From Galdieria partita (lineage: Eukaryota; Rhodophyta; Bangiophyceae; Galdieriales; Galdieriaceae), in assembly GCA_025991245.1 (NCBI GenBank), contig BQMJ01000031.1, positions 124,001 through 188,000 of the forward strand: a stretch of 64,000 bases of DNA. Reading direction: 5' to 3'. Shown here piece after piece: positions 30,500 through 41,535 of this stretch. Numbering within the stretch: position 1 is the first letter of the stretch; each line of letters starts with the position of its first letter. The notes under the pieces were generated by a model. The model did not search any database. It worked only from the letters and a program-made list of their open reading frames with translations, and had not been told where the DNA came from. Position numbers and translations under genes: made by a program.

Positions 30500-31478
30500 A
30501 ATCGAACATCCAAAAATTCAAACCAATTTGGACACGCCATTGTATTGAATCCAGTCAAAAACGACCAAAAATATTGAACGATAAACTTGCCAAGAGATGA
30601 CTTGCTTTATTGTTTTCCTGAAACTAAAAGAAAGCGACTGGATTTTAAATTACTTGCTACCATGCTTCAAAGTTCAGACTTTGTGGCTAATTTGTTTCTC
30701 GAAAGAAAGCTCAGAGAACGTTTGGATCAAAAGTCTTGAAACATCTTATATAGAACAGAACACTTTTATTACGATCAAAAACAACATTTTTTGAAGAATG
30801 CAAAATGTAGTCTACTTTTCTGTGTCTATTAACACGATGGACTAGTTTTCTTCATAAGGTGGCACTTTAGAGCAAATTCAAAAGGAATCTATGAAAGAGT
30901 CAAATTTTCAAGGGAAAATTACTAATTGAATACGGGAGCCAAAAGAAAAATGCTTTGATCTTAGTTCCAGACTGAATTTTTCAGGACACGAGTTATTCTT
31001 CACATCTATTGAATACATCTATTGGATGCTGCTTTCTTCGATAGCACCAAGAATAGGTGAATTTGTCAAAATAAACCATACAAAGGAGGTTCTATATAGA
31101 GCAAACTGCAAAATGAATAACCTGGTGCGCACTATAAAAGACGAGCAACAATGTTTCACTCAAGAAAAATTATTTGATGTATTGCAATAATAGATGCTGA
31201 GTATACAAGCATAGCTTCTGAACATGCATACAACGAAGAATTTCAGGAATAACCCAAATTGTGCTTTCACCATTATCATTCCTAAATATTCGAAGAACAT
31301 GAATTTGTTGGTTGCTGTTCTTCTCAAGTCCGTTTGTTACTCCGAAAGAGAGATGAATTTGAGACAAAATAATGAATAATAAAAAAAACTTGCAGATAAG
31401 TTTGAGAATTCTATCATAACATGGAAGTCATTCAAAGCCAAATTTAGTTGAAGAACACAAAGAGGTTCAAATGCAAAC
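30500..31478. other. Intergenic region with a possible short plus-strand coding exon
   Basis: About 1 kb. On the plus strand at about 30586-30738 a frame reads as protein-like sequence (LPRDDLLYCFPETKRKRLDF, then a Leu/Arg/Glu-rich end, RERLDQKS, and a stop). It may be the last exon of a small gene starting near the ALIX promoter, but no start or splice partner is clear. The rest is AT-rich with only short, featureless frames. Confidence 0.25.
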
Positions 31479-31481
31479 AAA

Positions 31482-32569
31482 TTATGGTGCTTCCTCCCGA
31501 GACTCTAGAAAGGACTCCATGAACTCTGCCAATATTTGTGGTTTCTCGATAGGAACCCAATGCGAGCAGTTGGGAATATAACGCACCTCAACGTCACTAA
31601 CTAACTTATCCAAATCATAGGTTAATTCCTTTCCTAAAGCCCTAACACAGTGTCAAATGACTTCTCGCGTATCGTCATTGAAACTTACGAATCTTCGACA
31701 CCCCATACAACCTTTTATCAAATAAAAAAATTTAAAAGTTACGCAAACTTGCTCAAATACACTTACCAAAGTGGCGATATTTAACTGTCGCAAGAACAAA
31801 TGCCGCAAGCTATTACTAGTGATTGAATTGCGAACCAAGGCCCTGTAATAATTTATAGCGCTTTTTAAAGCTCTGGGCTGCAATAATGCCTTGCGATATT
31901 CCTCGATGTCTTCAGGACTCAATGCTTGACTATTACAGAGTGTTTTGCGAATGGCTAGTACTAAATTCTTACAATTATTGTATCCGAGAAAAAACTCTGG
32001 CAACCAAGGGAGTTGAAAAAACAGAATATACCTATTTCTGTTAGCTTTAAGTGCTAGCTAGAAGTCAAACGTTACCAAGATCTTAACAGCTGCTTCCAGT
32101 TGGGAGGAAAAGTAAAAAATGCCTCATAAAACTTGTACGGGTGCGGTGCGTTGACAATAATTAAAGATCGAATACAACCAGGATACAAATATGCAACAGA
32201 CCACGCGATAGCTCCTCCCCAGTCGTGCCCTACACAAGTACAGGATTCGTAACCTAACTGTCGAATCAAGCTCTCAATGTCGGCAGACAGCAATTCCAGA
32301 CGATATTCTTGAATAGATAGTGGTTTTGAAGACTCATTGTATCCACGAAGATCTGGAGCAACGGCTCGATATCCCTTGCGGAAAAAATATCTCAAAATGT
32401 ATTTCCAGGAAAACCAAAACTCTGGAAATCCGTGGAGAAGCAACATAAGAGGCCTACTTTCTTGCAAACCTTTGCATTCTACTATATGTAGCTTACAGCC
32501 ATTGCAACATATATACGAGTGAGTGAATTCATTGGAGGAATCACCAGGATGAAAGGAAAACTCTTGCAT
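31482..32569 (-). CDS. Epoxide-hydrolase-like alpha/beta hydrolase
   Basis: Members open epoxides by forming an alkyl-enzyme ester on an Asp nucleophile. Four exons: 32569-32076, 32031-31767, 31711-31689 (23 nt), 31641-31482; introns 44, 55 and 47 bp; 313 residues. The fold shows LLLHGFPEFWFSW (HGxP oxyanion loop), PDLRGYNESSKP, the nucleophile motif GHDWGGAIAW, VNAPHP, a cap region, the micro-exon VVWGVED that carries the acid-strand motif, and the catalytic His in NCSHWVPIEKP. Asp rather than Ser at the nucleophile elbow points to epoxide hydrolase or haloalkane dehalogenase relatives; the HGFPE/DLRGY context favours epoxide hydrolase. Confidence 0.88.
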
Positions 32570-32599
32570 GACCGGAAACTGTAACTGAGCAATTATTGT

Positions 32600-33038
32600 T
32601 TCGTTATAAAGAGTGACGGGAGTTTAAAATAACACGAATAATATCCTTCGAGGCAGAATCTGAATAGAGTCCTTGCCAAAACCCAAATACCTCTAGTTTT
32701 CCAGTAGTCTTGAGGAACAAACAAGACGTGTCACTACAACTCAAAAACAAATAAGGAAAGAGGCAACTATTACAGAATACACAAAATGATAACAACGACT
32801 CGGCTGTTTGCTCAACTGGTTACAGTTCAAGAATATATATATTCTCTATGGAAAACTATGTCTATTCTCTCCAAACACAACTAATTATCAAACAACTAAA
32901 ATTGCACAAGTGTAGAGCTTCCTATAAAGAGAGATATTCGACAAAACAAAATAGAAATATAAAATTTTAATATGTTCAATGTCTAAATACATGTCGTTCT
33001 TTCGGTTATAGCTCTATGAAGAGAAAAGAAAGTCTGAA
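32600..33038. other. Intergenic region, nothing recognised (~0.44 kb)
   Basis: AT-rich stretch between the hydrolase start and the SMR transporter stop. It likely holds the hydrolase promoter and the transporter 3' UTR. No motif-bearing frame was seen. Confidence 0.4.
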
Positions 33039-33041
33039 ACT

Positions 33042-33567
33042 CTATGCCTTCTCCACTAGTGGCTCCTCAGAAAATCTAACTGCAGACTCGTTTTCTTCAG
33101 GAATAGAGTCCTGAAACCACACTAGAATCAATATCCCCACTAATGTAACAATCATTCCAACTACTTTGGCGAACGAAAGTTTCTCCCGAAAGAAAAAGAT
33201 ACCAACCAAACTTGTAAGAATTATACCCAAACCACACCAAACTGCATACCCTATAGTCATCTGTTCTCCAAAAAGACAATATAGCAAAAAGTTCTTCAAT
33301 AAACAGTTAAACCCACAATACCTCAATTCTGGTATAGGCAAATACCATAGTAAGAACACAAAGGTTATAACAAATAAACGCGCCAGCAGCTGGCAACCGC
33401 TTAAAAACAAAATATTAACAAAAGTTGACCTGTCGAACAATACCAACCTTTTGAAAAGATTGAGAAGCCTTCATACAAGTAGTTCCGGCACCTTCAAGAA
33501 TGACGGAAACTAGGAAGAAAATCCAACATAACCACAAAGGTATGCCAAGCCTGGAGTTGATAACCAT
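33042..33567 (-). CDS. Small multidrug resistance (SMR) family transporter, EmrE-like
   Basis: SMR proteins are four-helix dimeric proton-coupled exporters of cationic compounds or guanidinium, mainly bacterial. Three exons: 33567-33448, 33399-33322, 33260-33042; introns 48 and 61 bp; 138 residues. Helix 1 carries the essential Glu in SVILEGAGTTCMKAS (compare EmrE AEVIGTTLMK). Helix 3 carries GYAVWCGLGIILTSLVG (compare AYAIWSGVGIVLISLL), followed by FREKLSFAKVVGM and a fourth helix LVGILILVWF. The splices rebuild the helix 2 to helix 3 junction AYTRIEMTIGYAVW exactly. The ~20-residue acidic C-terminal tail is longer than usual. Host-type introns show it is a resident nuclear gene. Confidence 0.88.
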
Positions 33568-33569
33568 AG

Positions 33570-34165
33570 CTACTACAGCCACAACAAGTTAAATAGAGTA
33601 TTACAATACAAAAAGTGTTTGTCTCTTCAGTCTCAAGACCGTGAAACGCTTTCTACTTTGGAATAGACTAGTCTCACAAATCTACCAGTTCTGTAAGAGA
33701 GAATCTTGGTCTGTTGCTAAAAGCAAATGACCAGTGAAAGAATGTTCCATCGGTGAAGTATAGAACAAATAACAATTGTATGTTCCTTCTTCCTTCCATA
33801 GATAGTTTACGAAATTCTCTCTTACAGAAGCATGAAGTTGCATTCTAGGGCAGTTCATGTCTATCACAGAAGAAACGTTGTTCACTATGATAATAATTGT
33901 GATCTTGAACAATTTTGGGAAATATATGGAAAACAAAATGAGATCGTTGCGAGCGTAAATAAAGTAGTAACTGGTGTGTGCCCTTAAACGTCAACAAAAG
34001 GGTCATAACAACTACTTGCTGTGAGTAACTATATGTAAGAAAACGTTCGATTCTATCTAAAAATTCGGCTGTCCGCTAGTGAGGCACAAAACGATGGCAA
34101 AAGAGTCACACACTGTAAATATTTTGGATGTGGAGAGATTGGATTACACAAATTTGACACTTTGG
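33570..34165. other. Intergenic region, no confident gene (~0.6 kb)
   Basis: Divergent spacer between the SMR transporter and the HIG1-domain gene. A minus-strand frame at 33682-33936 (about 60 residues from its internal ATG) has no recognised motif and no clear splice partner, so it was not called. Both promoters are expected here. Confidence 0.35.
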
Positions 34166-34170
34166 AAGCA

Positions 34171-34554
34171 ATGAGTAGTTCAGAAAACACTGAACTTAGG
34201 CCAAGTTTTCCAGTTCCAGACTTAGAGAATCCTGCAAAAAAGAAGTTAAATTCCTCAGGAAGCTACTTGGTGATTGGAGGTTGTTTGGCTACTGCTGCTG
34301 TATTATTTGGGGGTTTGCTCAATTTTCGCCGCGGAAATTCTAGAAACTCACAGATGTTTATGCGTGCTCGTGTTCTGACACAAGGTGCAACCCTACTTGC
34401 TGTAGCAGGTACATTCTGGAGTGCGGCTAGTTTGAAGAGAAGGGAACGAGAACAAGCAGAAGCAGCAGGTGAAGATTTGGGTGTAGAAATGTTGGACGAG
34501 GAGAAAGCTCGAGCTCTTTTGGAAAAAACGGGTAGGCAAAGAAGCATAAGATAG
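34171..34554 (+). CDS. HIG1-domain (RCF1/HIGD-like) mitochondrial protein
   Basis: HIG1 proteins associate with respiratory supercomplexes and cytochrome c oxidase. A single exon of 127 residues from the ATG at 34171. It has two membrane segments, YLVIGGCLATAAVLFGGLL and QGATLLAVAGTFWSAAS, separated by RRGNSRNSQMFMRARVL, which matches the family's (Q/S)xxMRxRVxxQG pattern. A charged C-terminal helix follows. Length and layout fit an RCF1/HIGD2 homologue. Confidence 0.8.
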   Translation: MSSSENTELRPSFPVPDLENPAKKKLNSSGSYLVIGGCLATAAVLFGGLLNFRRGNSRNSQMFMRARVLTQGATLLAVAGTFWSAASLKRREREQAEAAGEDLGVEMLDEEKARALLEKTGRQRSIR

Positions 34555-34897
34555 AAAGTGTGACAGTGCTTTGTTATGTCGCCTTTTTAAAAGTGGTTCA
34601 TGTTTTATCTGTTGGCAAGTTGTGGTTATCCTTCCCACAGCTCTCTGCAAATTGCTCTGTAGTAAATGCTGAAAATAGAACTGTTTAGACTAAGAACATA
34701 TTCTCTTATTTTACAGTTGTTGAACTAGTTCTTGAAAGATATTACTTTGTTATATCACAACCAGAGTCAAAGGAACACTGTATTTGTGGTGCAGCTCATG
34801 TTCAATATCACTGACTTGACGATTGCTTACCGTCACACCATTTGTGTGAAGTGCATTTATGATTTCACCGAGACACAGAACTTTCAGATTAGAAGTT

Positions 34898-35546
34898 TTA
34901 CTTTACTGCTCTTCTTAACTCTTCCAATTTGTTGGCAAATTTTTCCGAAGAAACAGGAGTATCGTATACATAAAAAGGATTGAGAAGAATTGTTATATAA
35001 ATTTTGTGGATATTTCTCAAAACCTAATGGTTGCAAAAGTGTTATCAGAACAAATTGATATTCAACCTCCGACTTACCTCCTTCAGTTTAGAATCACTTG
35101 TAAAACGAGATATTGTTGCCAACAAAATTTTTAGACCTGTATTCGTCACATATGCAAACACAGGAACGGGTTCTTCTGGATTGACACAACCTAGATAGCC
35201 GTCTGCAGTCATTTCTCTCCCACTCTTTCCTGTCGCAATTTAGACAAGTTTCTGGCAAAATTGGGTGAAAATTTACCTTCTCCGGGAATAAAATCTAACG
35301 AACGAAAGAGTAGATAGTGTAATTGATGCTCTCTTGTTTCCCCTGCTCTGGGGCTAGGCAAAACTAATTCAGGATGTTCATACACCCGAGTGAATAATGG
35401 TCGATTCTACTTGAGATTGTTGTCGATGAGTACTTTTGACAAAATATGGTAGTTGCTCTCAGTACCGAATGGTTCACGATAGCCAAAGCAACGACGGGGC
35501 TACTACTGGACTCTGTAGCAACTTCTGAAGCGACAGGATTCGACAT
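34898..35546 (-). CDS. TRAPPC2L: TRAPP complex subunit 2-like (TRAPPC2L/Tca17)
   Basis: TRAPPC2L is a small longin-fold subunit of TRAPP tethering complexes. Four exons: 35546-35466, 35406-35277, 35229-35078, 35023-34898; introns 59, 47 and 54 bp; 162 residues. Phases agree throughout. The joined protein reads VVALAIVNHSNRPLFTRV, HYLLFRSLDFI, YLGCVNPEEPVPVFAYVTN, TGLKILLATISRF and a last exon VLRNIHKIYITILLNPFY, which mirrors the family's YGYVTNSKVKFV...FRKLHNSYTDVMCNPFYNP. The gene is invisible as one long frame because no exon exceeds 152 nt. Confidence 0.85.
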
Positions 35547-35559
35547 GGACCACTGCTGG

Positions 35560-36395
35560 CCTACTGTTGCGAAATAGTCTTGGGTTATTCTGTTATACAA
35601 AGCTTCTATATTCAAGATATGGAAGATCCTTCACTGGCTTAACTTGGTGTTCCTTCCAAACCAGGCAGCTTTAAATCAATTCAATCACTCAAAGAACAAA
35701 AATGCTACGAGTAGTTCACATTTTCTGGCTCATCAAGAATTGTTTTGAGTGGTGTGTTGATAAGTGTAAGTATAATAAGTGACGTTCGAGTTTAGTTTCG
35801 CAGCGAGGTTCACAAATATATATTTTCTCTTACAAGAATTTGAATACAGTGGCCTTCGTTGACTTATATCCTAATTTCCGCTTAACGAAAATGAACGAAG
35901 AATCAATGAAGACCAACAAGCACTGTTTCCTACGACATTAAACTGCAGTCGTGAAAATATCTCATCTAATACAATAACATTAAGAGAATCTCAAACAAAG
36001 ATCTAAGAAGATAAACTTTCTGAAGTTATAGACAACGAAATGTTCATACTGAATGAAATTATCTCAAAATTGCTTTCGCAGGAGAGCTAGTAATTCAAGA
36101 ATTAATATAAGGCATCTTAGGATTTCTATATGATTTCATATAAAAATAACACCACAACGACACCGCGTGGAAGACTACAAAGTCTGAAGTGCTTTTTGTA
36201 AATTACTATTCCAAAGTCAGCATCGCTTAATGTCGAGCTGCACAAAGAACTTCTTATCACTTTTTGTATCTGTTAGAATGCTTTGCAAACTGACGACCTT
36301 TCATGTTTCACAAAATTCAAAAAGAATGATAAGAGAGGCAATACTCACTACTTCAGGGTTGTGGCCTATGATTGAACCATTTCGCTGAAGTTATC
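35560..36395. other. Intergenic region, nothing recognised (~0.8 kb)
   Basis: AT-rich stretch between the TRAPPC2L start and the end of the next minus-strand gene. I saw no motif-bearing frame, no tRNA and no obvious repeat. Confidence 0.4.
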
Positions 36396-36403
36396 AAATC
36401 TGC

Positions 36404-37388
36404 TCAGAACATTGTTCTTTTCTCTGATTGCTGACGATCCTCGAATGCAGACATGGCATAATGAATACAAGACCATAAACGCCAAAAAGTCATGATGTTC
36501 AAACAGCAGAATAAAATATACTTTGACAACTTCCAGTAAACTGAACTATGCAATAACAGTATTGCAATCATTTCAATCATGGCATCAATAACATTATTCT
36601 TATATCCTGCCTATATATATATTTCTTCCATTTGAAGGAACTAATGGGTTTCAACAACTCACCTCAAATCGTCTACCACAAAAGGTTGTCCACTCTCGCA
36701 AAGTTAGTGAAAAATATTCCGTAGGAACTAGCAGCCAGAGCAAGCTGGAAACCCATATGTTGTTCTCTTCGATAGCTGTTTCAATGAGACAAGACCAAAA
36801 CATGCTTTTGCTGATGAGAGGTTCTAGAAAAGTTAAAAATGTTGCTTGGCATTGGACAAAGGCCTCGCTTCTCTTTCTCAACCACGATAACCAAGTGGAT
36901 AAAACTAGGATAAATTCACAACCTCTGTGATTCTTCCAAATTAAGCACAATACAAATGGTATGTATATGATAAGTCGAAACAACGAAAGAATTCGGGGAG
37001 TATCCCACAATAAAGGTAGATTTTCGGAAGACAAAGGCACCGGTTCATAACTCACGTGGGGTGCATAACGTCTTCTCAATTCCTCTGGGTTATATCGTAA
37101 CTCATTCGGAGGCCAATCAATCTTCCGAGGATCAAGATCAATATGAAAGTCATGTTCCAAGAGGGCTGCTATTTCTTCTTCTTCTGCCTTTATCAAATGC
37201 TCTTCAAAGTCAGGAGGATTAAAAGAAGGCTCCCCCTGTTGACAACAAGTTTTTATACTCTTTTTGTACAGCCTAGTTTCATTTCTTTTATGCGGTAGAA
37301 TAAAACAATACCTATTCTTTGAAAGTTGAACTCTTACTGGTCGAAAACCTACATGCCGAATCTGGAAAATCGCTCTAAAAAGAAACAT
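36404..37388 (-). CDS. Unrecognised organelle-targeted membrane protein
   Basis: Exons 37388-36663 and 36610-36404 with a 52-bp intron give 310 residues. The donor GTGAGT at the end of the first exon and a fully open 69-codon second exon support the join. The first ~50 residues are Arg/Lys rich and transit-like. A conserved-looking soluble part follows (DWPPNELRYNPEELRRRYAP), then hydrophobic segments (FRLIIYIPFVLCLIW; FILVLSTWLSWL; LIETAIEENN then WVSSLLWLLVP) and, in the second exon, MIEMIAILLLHSSVYWKL. A faint similarity of RYNPEELRRRY to the N-terminus of ABC1-type kinases was noted but the kinase motifs are absent. No function is assigned. Confidence 0.6.
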
Positions 37389-37502
37389 TTTTACTTTTGT
37401 TCCGATTGTCTCAAAGAGTATTCATCTCTTACGAGTGCATCCTTTATCTCAATGTCTAAACAACTATTAACTGTATAAATAATTCAATCTCGTGTTAAGG
37501 TG

Positions 37503-39251
37503 TCAAAGAATCTGACAATCTTTTCCAGACGAAGAAGAAGTTCTCTTCTCCGATGTCTTAGGAGTATCGTTATATTCCCTTTTCAAATCTGAACAAGTTG
37601 TTTGCTCTATCTCAATCTCCTTTCTTTGAGGTGAATTAGAGTCTACTTCCGCTTCTCTTCCTCCAGCACTAGACCCAGACTCTCGAATACCTCCAGTGCT
37701 TTCGCTTTTCGTAGAACTCGAGCTCGGCCGATATGAATCATTCCTACTAGTATCACTGTCACTTGCCTCCTTTCCATTTCCCAACTTCTTATTTGTTTGT
37801 ATTGTTTCTCTTTCCTTATTACTGTTTTTTCCACTCACATAAAGATATTCCATGTACGCCATGTTACGACCTACACTTTGAGAACTTCTCAATGAAGCCC
37901 TTTCGCTCAAAGTTCTTGCACGAAGCTCATAACCAAAACTACCAGGTGGCTTGGCATTGTCTATATCTATCGACTGTGGAATTTGACCACCTACATAAAT
38001 GTGATATATATTTCCCTTTGTATCTGCAGTATGAAAAGTACGGTTGGAGGGAGATGCAGCACAACATCGTAAGGGTTCTCTAGAATAAAATCTTGAGAGT
38101 GGCGTTGTATGACGCCGAAGGTCCCAAACATAAGCACTTCCGCCAACAGTACAAGTCAATGCATATCGTCCTTGGGAACCAACAGCACAGCCCCACACTT
38201 CGTCGTCATGAGTACCAAGAATACCTGTTAAGGGGTTTGTTGCTTGCATATCCCATATGCGACAAGTCTTGTCTCCTGAAGAAGATAAAATAATTCGACC
38301 ACAAAGTTCCTTTTCTGTTGTCCTAGGAACAGCAACTGCATGAACCTTCCTCTCATGTCCTTGCAAAGATCGCAATATGGACTTGGTTTCCAAGTCCCAA
38401 ATATGGACAATAGTATCTTCACCACCACTAACGGCCCTCAATACTCCTCCACTACTTCTATCGTCTAATACTTCCACAGTAAACACTTCTCCTATATGAC
38501 CCCTTAGAACCGCAAGAGTCCTTGCTCCACCCGTTTCTTCTTCTACTCCGTCGTCCTTGTTTTTCCGAAACGTAAACGCTTTTTTTACGTTACCTTGTTT
38601 ATTGGATCTTGGGCTAGTCAATAGGGCCCTCTTGTAAATATCTTCGAGAAGCCATACTCTTAGTGTAGAGTCTCCTGAAGCAGTGATAGCTCTATCCACG
38701 GAGTAAGATAGGGCGACACCATAAACAGGAGCTCGATGACCACGTAAAACTGCAAACTGCTCCAAAGTTGAAGGAAACCAGACCCTACCCAACTCTGCAA
38801 CTGAACCAGTTAATACGACTGGTTCATCTGGCTTTTTATCAGGCAAGGCACAATCCACGGCAAGTACTGCACCTTTATGTTCCAGCAGAGAACGTCTCGC
38901 GGGGCCATGTTTGGAGACTGAAGTCTTTACTACTCTAGTAAACAATCCACGTGAAGGTGACGTGTCTTCATCGCGTGTAGGTGTCTCCATTGCTTCCCTA
39001 CCAGGAAGACTAACCGTTACAAGTGTAGTTGACAAGTCAACTACGTGAGCAGCAGAGTCCCCCGCACTAACAACTGCTTTTCGTTCGTTGTCAAAAGGCA
39101 ATATTGTAAGAGCATATATATCTACATCTCGATCAGGGTACAGCCTTGAACAAGCAACTGGAAACGGAGTCCCAGTATCAAACTGAAGTGCAGGTGGTAT
39201 CTTGGGAGTTCTAGGTCTTGTGATACCCAAGTCATGAAGAATAGAAGTCAT
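37503..39251 (-). CDS. WD40-repeat protein, function unknown
   Basis: A single exon of 582 residues. From about residue 120 to 430 it has six or seven WD40 blades, with repeat ends such as AELGRVWF, GDSTLRVW, GEDTIVHIWD, SGDKTCRIWD and GGSAYVWD, plus GH starts (LRGHRAPVYGV, LRGHIGEVFTV, LQGHERKVHAV). The N-terminal 120 residues and the last 150 (Ser/Lys/Glu rich) are outside the propeller. The propeller is interrupted by a basic loop (SNKQGNVKKAFTFRKNKDD). I cannot tie it to a named complex. Confidence 0.75.
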   Translation of the reverse strand: MTSILHDLGITRPRTPKIPPALQFDTGTPFPVACSRLYPDRDVDIYALTILPFDNERKAVVSAGDSAAHVVDLSTTLVTVSLPGREAMETPTRDEDTSPSRGLFTRVVKTSVSKHGPARRSLLEHKGAVLAVDCALPDKKPDEPVVLTGSVAELGRVWFPSTLEQFAVLRGHRAPVYGVALSYSVDRAITASGDSTLRVWLLEDIYKRALLTSPRSNKQGNVKKAFTFRKNKDDGVEEETGGARTLAVLRGHIGEVFTVEVLDDRSSGGVLRAVSGGEDTIVHIWDLETKSILRSLQGHERKVHAVAVPRTTEKELCGRIILSSSGDKTCRIWDMQATNPLTGILGTHDDEVWGCAVGSQGRYALTCTVGGSAYVWDLRRHTTPLSRFYSREPLRCCAASPSNRTFHTADTKGNIYHIYVGGQIPQSIDIDNAKPPGSFGYELRARTLSERASLRSSQSVGRNMAYMEYLYVSGKNSNKERETIQTNKKLGNGKEASDSDTSRNDSYRPSSSSTKSESTGGIRESGSSAGGREAEVDSNSPQRKEIEIEQTTCSDLKREYNDTPKTSEKRTSSSSGKDCQIL

Positions 39252-39259
39252 GTTAATTT

Positions 39260-39520
39260 ATCTTGAAAACTGCAACATCATCCAACGATTCTTTTGAGAT
39301 TGCGAGGGAAACAGTTTCTAACGGATTTCTTCTTCGGTGATGACAGTTGCAAAATCGTAGTTCGTGTATAGACAACAGAAATCTTAGCTCTATTTGTACC
39401 CATTCAAATTTCTGAAAAATAAACTAACAGACCATAATCCAATATGCCTAGTGCAGTCAGAAATATTTCACCTGAGTGAATATTTCTATTGAACAGTAGT
39501 TTAGCTATTCTTAAAAGAGA
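39260..39520. other. Short spacer, nothing recognised
   Basis: About 270 bp between the WD40 gene start and the RRP43 stop. It presumably holds the WD40 promoter and the RRP43 3' UTR. Confidence 0.4.
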
Positions 39521-39527
39521 GTCTTGT

Positions 39528-40492
39528 TCACTTCTGGCTTTGAAATCGTAACATTACTTCTTCTATATGAGCTTTTGCTGCTTCCAAACCTTCCTGTAGA
39601 ATGATTTCCGATAACTGCCCTTCTTTGTGCTTCGAGAGTGCTAATTTATCCCCTTTTTGATTATTCCATATCCATATGATTGAGCTCATATTTTTCTCTT
39701 CTTCTTCAGATAAATCCAAAACAACATAATGTTCCGAAGGGCTAGTCCAAAATACTCCAACAGGGACTACCCATGGCCACTCTTCGAGTTTCTTCGTCGA
39801 GAGCTTCACCTTGGGCTGACTTTGATCAAGTTTTAAAAGATCGCCAGAAGTATTAGAGAGCACTACGGGCAACTGAAGATCCAGCAGTGCACCATATAGT
39901 GCTAACAAAAAAGTTTCAATCGCATTCCCATCCAAGCTGAGGCAATATGCGATTATCTGTAAGTGCCAATAGTATTTCTCTGGAACAATACAAAACGAAT
40001 TTTCCTCCAATATCTGTTCTAGTACATATTCCAATGACTCTTTTACTAAGAGTGCCTCCTCTGACGTTCTCCCACTTCGAGTCTCTCTGTGACAAACGGA
40101 AGGAAATTCTACTTGTACTAGGGCTGCTTGAGCATCGCGAACCAGATCCACGAACATCTCACTTACCGGAACAATGCTTCCCAATGACTGTACGTGCATC
40201 TCCCTTTTTAATCTCTTTCCACTCAATCACCTTTGGCTGAATTCCTATCAAAGCTATTGTTCGTCCTATTGAGGCGTTTGCAGATCCGTCAACTGTCGTT
40301 ACCAGAGAACCTAGAGCAAGACAATCAAGAAATTGGCTCTAGTGACTTGACCACTCAAAAACCTTTTCGTAAAGTGATGTCTCTATACTCCGATAACTTT
40401 CTTCCATCAGGCCGAATACCTCTTTGCAAGAAACCTTTGTAAAATTCCTTTGGTCGCACAGCATTCCAAACATCCCAACCCAACGATTGCAT
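39528..40492 (-). CDS. EXOSC8: Exosome ring subunit RRP43 (EXOSC8)
   Basis: RRP43 is an RNase PH-like, catalytically inactive subunit of the nine-part exosome ring. Three exons: 40492-40363, 40310-40167, 40123-39528; introns 52 and 43 bp; 289 residues. The start MQSLGWDVWNAVRPKEFYKG leads into RGIRPDGRKLSEYR, the family signature, then SLVTTVDGSANASIGRTIAL, ALVQVEFPSVC, YYWHLQIIAYCLSLDGNA and ETFLLALYGALLDLQLP. The ATG at 40492 is the first in-frame Met and lies only 29 bp from the start of the divergent CINP gene. Confidence 0.88.
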
Positions 40493-40521
40493 GAAAATAA
40501 AAAGTTCATGTGGAGTGGGTG

Positions 40522-41286
40522 ATGATGGCACAGTTCCACACAGCGATAGACACAAAGGAGCATATATCGAGCACCTTGCAAAGATGGGTAACGTATGTAC
40601 AGGCTTGGAAGGCACTAAGTGAAGAAGGAAAGGAGCATTTGCAAGTTGTTGCCCAGTATCTATTGTATTTAAGGTAAGAACGTCTGTTGTTCCTGCGTAA
40701 AGCTTTAGACTGAAGAGAATTGGAGAGCGGGTGCCGTTGAAAGTCTATTTGAATCACACGGGAGAAACAATTGTCATGAACATGTTTCTGTTGTTTCACA
40801 GCACTGGGAGAAAGTCAAAGAGTTGATCTCCAAACTGGAAAAGGTGAAACACGGAATGCATCGCTGTTTGAGCACTTTAGAGACTTTGTGCAATGATTCA
40901 GTAGACACTGTGTTATTTTGCACTCTTTCTGTTTCCCAATTGAGTAAGTTGGAAGACAACAGATGAATTATTTTTGAAATTTCATAGTGAAATATATGGG
41001 TCCTGTGACTGCAGCATTCTCTAAAGATTTCACTTGTAAGCAGCAGATCGTATCATCATTTTGGAACTACACTTCTCGTGACATTTTGTTGATATTGATT
41101 ACAATATGGTGGAGACAACCCCTTATAGACCCAATAGAAGTGGACTTTGTCGTTGGAGCAATTGTTGCCGAACTCGCAATTGATGAATATAATATTCTGG
41201 GGAAGGACAGTGAGAGAAACTTTTTATATTCATCTCTACCTACAAATACTTCAAATTCAGAAATTTTCTCGTATCTGCTGTCTTAG
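40522..41286 (+). CDS. CINP: CINP-like (CDK2-interacting protein) genome-maintenance factor
   Basis: CINP is a small coiled-coil protein tied to replication and checkpoint signalling and, in animals, to ribosome biogenesis. Four exons: 40522-40673, 40709-40742, 40802-40943, 40988-41286; about 208 residues. Tandem ATGs open MMAQFHTAIDTKEHISSTLQ and RWVTYVQAWKALSEEG, then a Leu-rich coil (VKELISKLEKVKHGMHRCL) and SVSQLMKYMGPVTAAFSKDF, and a final helix domain with ILITIWWRQPLIDPIEVD, which parallels CINP's WLHQPYVE segment. The first intron is only 35 bp and its acceptor could shift 8 bp; exon 2 ends at a weak GTCTAT donor, or at GTGCCG 12 bp earlier. Confidence 0.72.
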
Positions 41287-41321
41287 ACGCACATCGTAAA
41301 CTGTTGTGATATTTTCAACGA

Positions 41322-41322
41322 A

Positions 41323-41358
<36 letters not shown>
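41322..41358. repeat. AT/TG dinucleotide microsatellite
   Basis: A run of about eleven TA units passes directly into about seven TG units. It sits in the 3' flank of the CINP gene and is a plain simple-sequence repeat. Confidence 0.95.
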
Positions 41359-41535
41359 AATACGAATGTATCCATAGACTTCTCGATGCCAAGGATTCTT
41401 CTTATAAATCAAATAATAGAGTAGCATGCATAGTTTGTTGTATGGCAAAAAGATTACAAAATAGAACCGCTCAAGGAATTGGGTTTTGGTTTTTCTACTA
41501 CGCAATTTCATTTCTTCGCAATCATTTCTTCTTTC

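Noticed and set aside
33682-33936. Minus-strand frame of 84 residues
   Set aside because: Protein-like in parts but begins at a non-ATG codon, lacks motifs and has no supporting splice signals.
36404-37388. ABC1/AarF-type kinase
   Set aside because: Only a short N-terminal stretch (RYNPEELRRRY) is reminiscent; no kinase motifs follow.
41322-41358. Possible telomere-like or CRISPR-like repeat
   Set aside because: It is a simple TA/TG dinucleotide run, with no spacers or G-rich repeat unit.
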